DNA of 10,463 nt from Methanofollis sp. (GTDB lineage: Archaea; Halobacteriota; Methanomicrobia; Methanomicrobiales; Methanofollaceae), in NCBI GenBank assembly GCA_028696365.1, contig JAQVHG010000057.1, forward strand, positions 1 to 10,463, in the 5' to 3' direction. Of this stretch, positions 6,060 through 10,463 are shown in pieces. Below the pieces are notes generated by a model that ran no database searches, had not been told where the DNA came from, and saw nothing but the letters and a program-made list of their open reading frames with translations. Position 1 is the first letter of the stretch. Every line of letters starts with the position of its first letter. Made by a program: the position numbers and the translations under genes.

Positions 6060-6974
6060 ATGATACGTTGTGAACATCTCTGCAAGGTCTACCACGGCGT
6101 TCCCGCCGTCGACGACCTCTGCCTTGAGGTGCCCGAGGGAGAGGTCTTTGGCCTCCTTGGGCCGAACGGCGCCGGAAAGAGTACCACCATCCTCATGCTC
6201 ACCGGGCTCATCGAGCCCACCTCGGGCGCATGCTACATCGACGACCTCGAGGTCGCCACTCACCCGATCGAGGTGAAGAAGAAGATCGGATACATGCCAG
6301 AAGACGTCGGGTTCTATCCCACCCTCACCGCCGAGGAGAACCTCGAGTACTCCGCAAAACTCTATGGCATGGGAAAGGAGCGCAAAGAGCGGATCAAAGA
6401 ACTCCTCGCCCTCGTCGGGCTCGAAGGCGTCACCAAGGAAGTGGGAGGCTTCTCGAAGGGGATGAGGCAGCGCCTCGGCATCGCCAAGGCACTCATCAAC
6501 CATCCGAAGGCCATCATCCTCGACGAACCCACCGCAAACCTCGACCCACAGGGCGTCGCAGACTACCGCCGCATCATCAGGCACGTGGCAGACCAGGGCA
6601 CCACCGTCCTGGTCTCATCCCACATCCTCTCCGAGGTGAGCAAGGTCTGCACCTCCGCAGGCATCCTCGCCCACGGAAAACTCGTCGCACACGGTACCTG
6701 GGACGAACTCGCACGCATCGGTGGCGATGAAAAAGTCGTCATCCACATCGAGACACGCACACCAATGCCAGACCTCCAGAGTCCGGCACTCGTCGCCGCA
6801 GAGTTCGCAGAGAACAGACACCGCGCACGAATCGTCGCCACCGTCGACATCAGGGACGAACTCGCAGACACTCTTGCCGAAGCAGGGGTCGCAATCAGGA
6901 GCCTCGAAGCAGAACACCCCGACATCGAGGACGTGTTCCTCTCATACTACCATACCACTGAGGAGGCCGCATGA
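6060..6974 (+). CDS. ABC transporter ATP-binding protein (COG1131/NosF-CcmA type), copy C
   Basis: The 304-residue protein is identical to that at 1615-2529, with all ATP-binding motifs intact (GPNGAGKST, FSKGMRQRLG, AIILDEP, SSH). An in-frame upstream extension to 5898 exists, but it would run through the TATA-like box and leader; the 6060 ATG has a GGAG site nine bases before it and gives the same N-terminus as the other copy, so 6060 is chosen. The gene differs from copy B by one silent base that I could find. It is followed by at least four permease genes and is the only ATPase gene seen in this operon, so one ATPase may serve several permeases. The stop overlaps the next ATG by ATGA. Confidence 0.95.
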   Translation: MIRCEHLCKVYHGVPAVDDLCLEVPEGEVFGLLGPNGAGKSTTILMLTGLIEPTSGACYIDDLEVATHPIEVKKKIGYMPEDVGFYPTLTAEENLEYSAKLYGMGKERKERIKELLALVGLEGVTKEVGGFSKGMRQRLGIAKALINHPKAIILDEPTANLDPQGVADYRRIIRHVADQGTTVLVSSHILSEVSKVCTSAGILAHGKLVAHGTWDELARIGGDEKVVIHIETRTPMPDLQSPALVAAEFAENRHRARIVATVDIRDELADTLAEAGVAIRSLEAEHPDIEDVFLSYYHTTEEAA

Positions 6975-8080
6975 GAACCGAAGGACTCAGGGTCATCGCC
7001 GCCAAGGAGTTCCGTGATCACGTCAGGAGCAGGAGGTTTCACATCCTCCTCGCGATCTTTCTCATCATCGCCGTCGTAGGTCTCATCGACGGATCGATCC
7101 AGTACAACCAGCAGATCGAAGAATACAACGAAAACTTGGCCCAGGTCTCGGACGACGAGATGATGCCAAGTTACTTCGGGTGGAAGCCATCCATCCTTTC
7201 GGCCTTCTTCAAGATGTCCATGCTCATCACCACAGTCGGGGTCGTCCTCGGGTGTGCGATGGGCTTCGACTTGATCTCGCGCGAGAAAGAGAGTAAGTCA
7301 CTCAAGATCCTCCTCTCCCACCCGATATACCGCGACGAGGTGATCAACGGCAAGGCACTCGGAGGCATTGCGGCCATCGCACTCGCAATGGGAACCGTGC
7401 TTGCCATCTCCTTTGCGATCATCCTCATCTTCGGGATCGTCCCGAACCTCGATGAAAGTATACGGATCATGCTCTTTGGTGGGCTCTCGTTCCTGCTTAT
7501 CTTCTCATACTTCGCGATCGCCCTCTTCATGTCCACGGTCGCAAAGAACAGCAGCAACGCACTCATCTACACCCTCATCATATTCATCATACTCTCGACC
7601 CTCATCCCATCTTTCGCCACCAACGAGAGTGTCATGGAGATCGTCGTTGGAGAACCACCCCGATTCAATGGCCCTTCCGGCCCATACGCGGTCTCAAGTT
7701 CCTCGACAGCCTCTTCGACAGGAGAAGTAGTAGAACTAGTAGACACCTCAGAGATCGATCTGGCCTGGGAAGAGTATAGAGAAAAGTCAGAGGCCTACTG
7801 GGAGAAGAGACACACCTTCACCGACGCCGTCAACCTGCTCTCTCCCTCCTACAACTACCAGCAAATGGCGATAGCCGTGACTGAACCACGACTCTCCATT
7901 GCACTCCTCAACGTCGGGAGTTATTCTTCAGATATCTACGAAGACCTTCCTGAGAGCGGACTTGCGATCCTCGGGAGTCTCATGGGAGCCCTTGCAAAGA
8001 ACATCATCGCACTCCTCGTGATCCCTGCGGCCTTCTTCGGGCTCGCATGGGTGAGGTTCATGCGGGAGGACATTCGATGA
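6971..8080 (+). CDS. ABC-2 type permease, operon C first copy
   Basis: This 369-residue paralogue of the 2526-3620 permease has the same six-helix layout. Residues 1-140 are identical in protein and, by eye, in DNA. Then A141-I142 become G-T, L167 becomes M, D193 becomes N, and from about residue 229 the outer domain is replaced by a serine/threonine-rich linker (SSSSTASSTGE) before EIDLAWEEYREKSEAYWEKR and LLSPSYNYQQMAIAV. The C-terminus FFGLAWVRFMREDIR is again shared. The low-complexity Ser/Thr linker is typical of exposed, flexible surface regions and could be glycosylated; that is inference. GGAGG at 8065-8069 inside its last codons serves the next gene. Confidence 0.92.
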   Translation: MRTEGLRVIAAKEFRDHVRSRRFHILLAIFLIIAVVGLIDGSIQYNQQIEEYNENLAQVSDDEMMPSYFGWKPSILSAFFKMSMLITTVGVVLGCAMGFDLISREKESKSLKILLSHPIYRDEVINGKALGGIAAIALAMGTVLAISFAIILIFGIVPNLDESIRIMLFGGLSFLLIFSYFAIALFMSTVAKNSSNALIYTLIIFIILSTLIPSFATNESVMEIVVGEPPRFNGPSGPYAVSSSSTASSTGEVVELVDTSEIDLAWEEYREKSEAYWEKRHTFTDAVNLLSPSYNYQQMAIAVTEPRLSIALLNVGSYSSDIYEDLPESGLAILGSLMGALAKNIIALLVIPAAFFGLAWVRFMREDIR

Positions 8081-9207
8081 GAACTGGTATCCTCAGAATC
8101 ATCGCAGGCAAGGAACTCCGCGACCAGATCAGGAGCAAGAGATTTCGAACTCTTTTTGCGATCTTGCTCATCATTGCTGTTGCTGGACTGATCGACGGGG
8201 CATTCTCATACCAGGAGAGTTTGGAGAATTATAATGAGATGCTGGTGGCCGCTTCCGAAGGAGAAACGGACTTATCATACAATTATTATGAGGGTAAACC
8301 ATCAGTCCTAGAGGCTTTCAACAGAATAGGTTATCTGCTCTCGACAGTCGCGGCGGTCCTCGGGATCGCGATGGGATTTGACCTCATCACCGCGGAGAAG
8401 GAGAGCAAATCGCTTAAGATCCTCCTCTCCCACCCCATCTACCGCGATGAGGTGATCACTGGCAAGGCACTCGGCGGCGCCGGGGCAATCGCCCTTGCGA
8501 TGGCGATCGTGATCGTCCTTGCGGTTGCCGTCCTGCTCATCTTCGGGGTCGTCCCCTCGTTCGAGGAGACGGTACGAGTCCTGATCTTTGGTGGACTCTC
8601 ATTTCTCATGGTCTTCTCCTTCTTCATCCTCGCCCTCTTCTTTTCGACGGCGGCAAAGGACAGCGGGAGCGCTCTTGTCCTCACCCTCGTCCTCTTCGTC
8701 ACCCTCTCCGCGGTCACCATGTTGGTCATCTCAGGCCCGGCGATCACCTTCCTCATCGGAGACCCGCCTGAACCACCTGGATCATCGTACAGTTACTCCT
8801 TCTCTACCGGCCCAAACAGCATAACCAGCGTTTCGTCTTCCGTTTCGGGAGATTCAAGTCAGGAGTTCGACCAGGAAGAATACCAGGAGAAGATGGAGGA
8901 GTACAGGCAGGAGTCCAATGCCTACTGGGAGAGGCGCATGGCGATCACCGACACCTTCACACTCCTCTCTCCTGACCAGAACTATCAACGCCTCGCCTTT
9001 GCAGTCACCGAACCCGGGCTTGAAGCAGCCAGGCAGCACCAGGGCGAGAACGCTCCGATCGACCTCATGACCGAACCAAGGGACGGACTCAGCACCTTCT
9101 TCGGACTTCTCGGAGGACTGTCCCAACGCATCATCGCCCTCTTTGTCTTCCCCGCCGCCTTCTTCGGACTCGCGTGGGTGAAGTTCGCACGGGAGGACAT
9201 CCGATGA
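8077..9207 (+). CDS. ABC-2 type permease, operon C second copy (distinct subtype)
   Basis: This 376-residue permease starts at the ATG that overlaps the previous stop (ATGA); the upstream in-frame ATG at 8047 lies inside the preceding coding region and is not used here. It has the same fold: N-terminal MRTGILRIIAGKELRDQIRS, helices ~24-41, ~85-103, ~132-157, ~167-190, ~199-220, ~350-366, cytoplasmic EKESKSLKILLSHPIYRDEV (108-127), outer LLSPDQNYQRLAFAV. It differs from its neighbours throughout, with many changes in the membrane core (for example VAVLLIFGVVPSFEETVRVL) and an outer domain with YSYSFSTGPNS. Its nearest relative in the window is the partial permease at 2-457, suggesting two conserved subtypes that occupy fixed places in repeated operons. 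Confidence 0.92.
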   Translation: MRTGILRIIAGKELRDQIRSKRFRTLFAILLIIAVAGLIDGAFSYQESLENYNEMLVAASEGETDLSYNYYEGKPSVLEAFNRIGYLLSTVAAVLGIAMGFDLITAEKESKSLKILLSHPIYRDEVITGKALGGAGAIALAMAIVIVLAVAVLLIFGVVPSFEETVRVLIFGGLSFLMVFSFFILALFFSTAAKDSGSALVLTLVLFVTLSAVTMLVISGPAITFLIGDPPEPPGSSYSYSFSTGPNSITSVSSSVSGDSSQEFDQEEYQEKMEEYRQESNAYWERRMAITDTFTLLSPDQNYQRLAFAVTEPGLEAARQHQGENAPIDLMTEPRDGLSTFFGLLGGLSQRIIALFVFPAAFFGLAWVKFAREDIR

Positions 9208-10307
9208 GGACCAGTATCCTCGGGATCATCGCAGGCAAGGAGTTCCGTGACCATATCAGGAGCAGGAGGGTTCACATCATCCTCGCGATCTTCCTCATCA
9301 TCGCCGTCGTCGGACTCATCGATGGTGCGGTGAACTACCAGGAACAGATCGACCACTACAACGAAAACCTGGCCCAGACCGACGACGAGATGATGCACGC
9401 CATCTTCTGGTGGAAACCCTCCATCCTCTCGGCCTTCAACCGGATGTCAGACCTCATCGCCACCGTCGGGATCGTCCTCGGGTGTGCGATGGGCTTCGAC
9501 CTGATCTCGCGCGAGAAAGAGAGCAAGTCGCTCAAGATGCTCCTCTCCCACCCGGTATACCGCGACGAGGTGATCAATGGCAAGGCCCTCGGCGGGACCG
9601 CCGCCATCGCCGCCGCGATGGGGATTGTGCTCGTCGTCTCCTTTGCGATCCTGCTCATCTTCGGGGTGGTCCCAAACTTCGACGAGAGTGTACGTATCCT
9701 CATCTTCGGCGTCATCTCGTTTCTCCTCATCTTTTCGTACTTCGCGATCGCCCTCTTCATGTCGACGGTCGCGGAGAGCAGCAGCAACGCACTCATCTAC
9801 ACCCTCATCATCTTCATCGTCCTTTCCACACTCATCCCGGCCGTCGCCACCAACCAGACGGTCCAGAAGGTGGTCATCGGCGAGGCGCCAGAACCGCCAG
9901 ATCCACCTGAGACAGTGGGAGGACCGACTGGAAGTTTCAATGTCATGGTCAAACCCATGCCCATAGAGATCAGTGGTGAGGTCGAGGAGGCATGGAGGGA
10001 GTACGAGGAGGAGTCGCGAGCCTACTGGGAGAAGAGACGTGCGTTCATCGACACCGTCAACCTGCTCTCGCCCTCCAAAAATTATCAGGAGATGACGATG
10101 GCCGTCACCGAACCAGGGTATGCCGCTTCGATGCTGAGCGACGACCCCTACTCCTTCGACCGGCCCAAAGATCTCCCCCAGAGCGGGCTTGAGATCCTCG
10201 CGGCCATCATCGGGGAACTGGCGCACTACATCATCGCCCTGATCGTGATGCCCGCGGTCTTCTTCGGGCTTGCGTGGGTGAAGTTTGCACGGGAGGACAT
10301 CAGATGA
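9204..10307 (+). CDS. ABC-2 type permease, operon C third copy
   Basis: This 367-residue permease starts at 9204 in the ATGA overlap, with GGAGG at 9192-9196; the in-frame ATG at 9174 lies in the previous gene. It groups with the permeases at 2526 and 6971 rather than with its immediate upstream neighbour: it shares YNENLAQ..DDEMM, WKPSILSAF, FDLISREKESKSLK and MSTVA.SSSNALIYTLIIFI. The outer domain (about 222-330) is again distinct (EAPEPPDPPETVGGPTGSF) but keeps EEYEEESRAYWEKRRAFIDTVNLLSPSKNYQEM. The last helix ends FFGLAWVKFAREDIR. Role as a transport subunit follows the family; whether it pairs with itself or with neighbouring permeases is unknown. Confidence 0.92.
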   Translation: MRTSILGIIAGKEFRDHIRSRRVHIILAIFLIIAVVGLIDGAVNYQEQIDHYNENLAQTDDEMMHAIFWWKPSILSAFNRMSDLIATVGIVLGCAMGFDLISREKESKSLKMLLSHPVYRDEVINGKALGGTAAIAAAMGIVLVVSFAILLIFGVVPNFDESVRILIFGVISFLLIFSYFAIALFMSTVAESSSNALIYTLIIFIVLSTLIPAVATNQTVQKVVIGEAPEPPDPPETVGGPTGSFNVMVKPMPIEISGEVEEAWREYEEESRAYWEKRRAFIDTVNLLSPSKNYQEMTMAVTEPGYAASMLSDDPYSFDRPKDLPQSGLEILAAIIGELAHYIIALIVMPAVFFGLAWVKFAREDIR

Positions 10308-10463
10308 TACGGGGACACCCTCTCAGAGTAATCGCGGGCAAGGAGTTCCGCGACCATGTGAGGAGCGGGCGCTTCCACCTCTTCCTCGCGATCCTGCTCA
10401 TCGTCGCCTTGATAGGAGTGATCGAAGGGGTTGACCAGTACCAGGTGAGTCTGGAACGATATC
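10304..10463 (+). CDS. ABC-2 type permease, operon C fourth copy (5' end only)
   Basis: Begins in the ATGA overlap with the preceding stop, with GGAGG at 10292-10296. The 53 visible residues read MIRGHPLRVIAGKEFRDHVR, then SGRFHLFLAILLIVALIGVIEGVDQYQVSLERY. This is the conserved cytoplasmic start, first membrane helix and start of the first outer loop seen in the upstream permeases. The gene continues beyond the window, so whether it is intact is not known. Confidence 0.88.
   Translation, partial: MIRGHPLRVIAGKEFRDHVRSGRFHLFLAILLIVALIGVIEGVDQYQVSLERY

Noticed and set aside
8047..8076. Earlier in-frame start for the second permease of operon C (and likewise 9174 for the third)
   Set aside because: Both lie inside the preceding coding region; the ATGA-overlap starts 8077 and 9204 have GGAGG seven bases before them and give the conserved MRT N-terminus.

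Overview
The window looks like a chromosomal piece of a GC-rich methanogenic archaeon, most likely order Methanomicrobiales (Methanofollis/Methanoculleus-like). The taxon is inferred from the NEW3-domain membrane protein beside a NosFY-type ABC transporter, the acidic proteins, archaeal TATA-like boxes (ATTTTATAA) about 55 bases ahead of the first gene of each operon, and strong GGAGG ribosome binding sites. No single marker gene fixes the taxon. All genes read on the + strand.

Layout. (A) 1-540: the 3' end of an ABC-2 type permease, overlapped by the first ~28 codons of a second permease that is a pseudogene (in-frame TGA, then truncation next to a repeat). (Spacer 1) 541-1614: no convincing gene. 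It holds two adjacent ~220-230 bp elements with terminal inverted repeats and internal GC hairpins, two more decayed relatives, and the promoter of the next operon. (B) 1615-5065: a tightly overlapping operon of ABC ATPase, ABC-2 permease and a secreted, membrane-anchored NEW3-domain protein. (Spacer 2) 5066-6059: again no gene, with a hairpin, a third good repeat copy, a divergent copy and a second promoter. (C) 6060-10463 and beyond: a second ABC ATPase followed by at least four ABC-2 permeases in tandem, the last running off the window.

How the genes work together. Each ATPase probably drives one or several of the six-helix permeases encoded behind it. All genes within an operon overlap by ATGA, and the conserved permease C-terminus (REDIR) is written in codons that also form the GGAGG site of the next gene, so translation is probably coupled. 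The substrate is unknown. The fold and order recall NosF/NosY-type and other COG1131/COG1277 exporters, and the NEW3 protein could be an extracytoplasmic partner.

The most striking features are a 1.33 kb tract shared by operons B and C with only one silent difference seen by eye, sharply bounded at the ATPase start codon and inside the permease; a tandem permease family with conserved membrane core and highly variable outer domain; and a MITE-like repeat family sitting in both spacers, at the end of a broken permease gene and close to the promoters.
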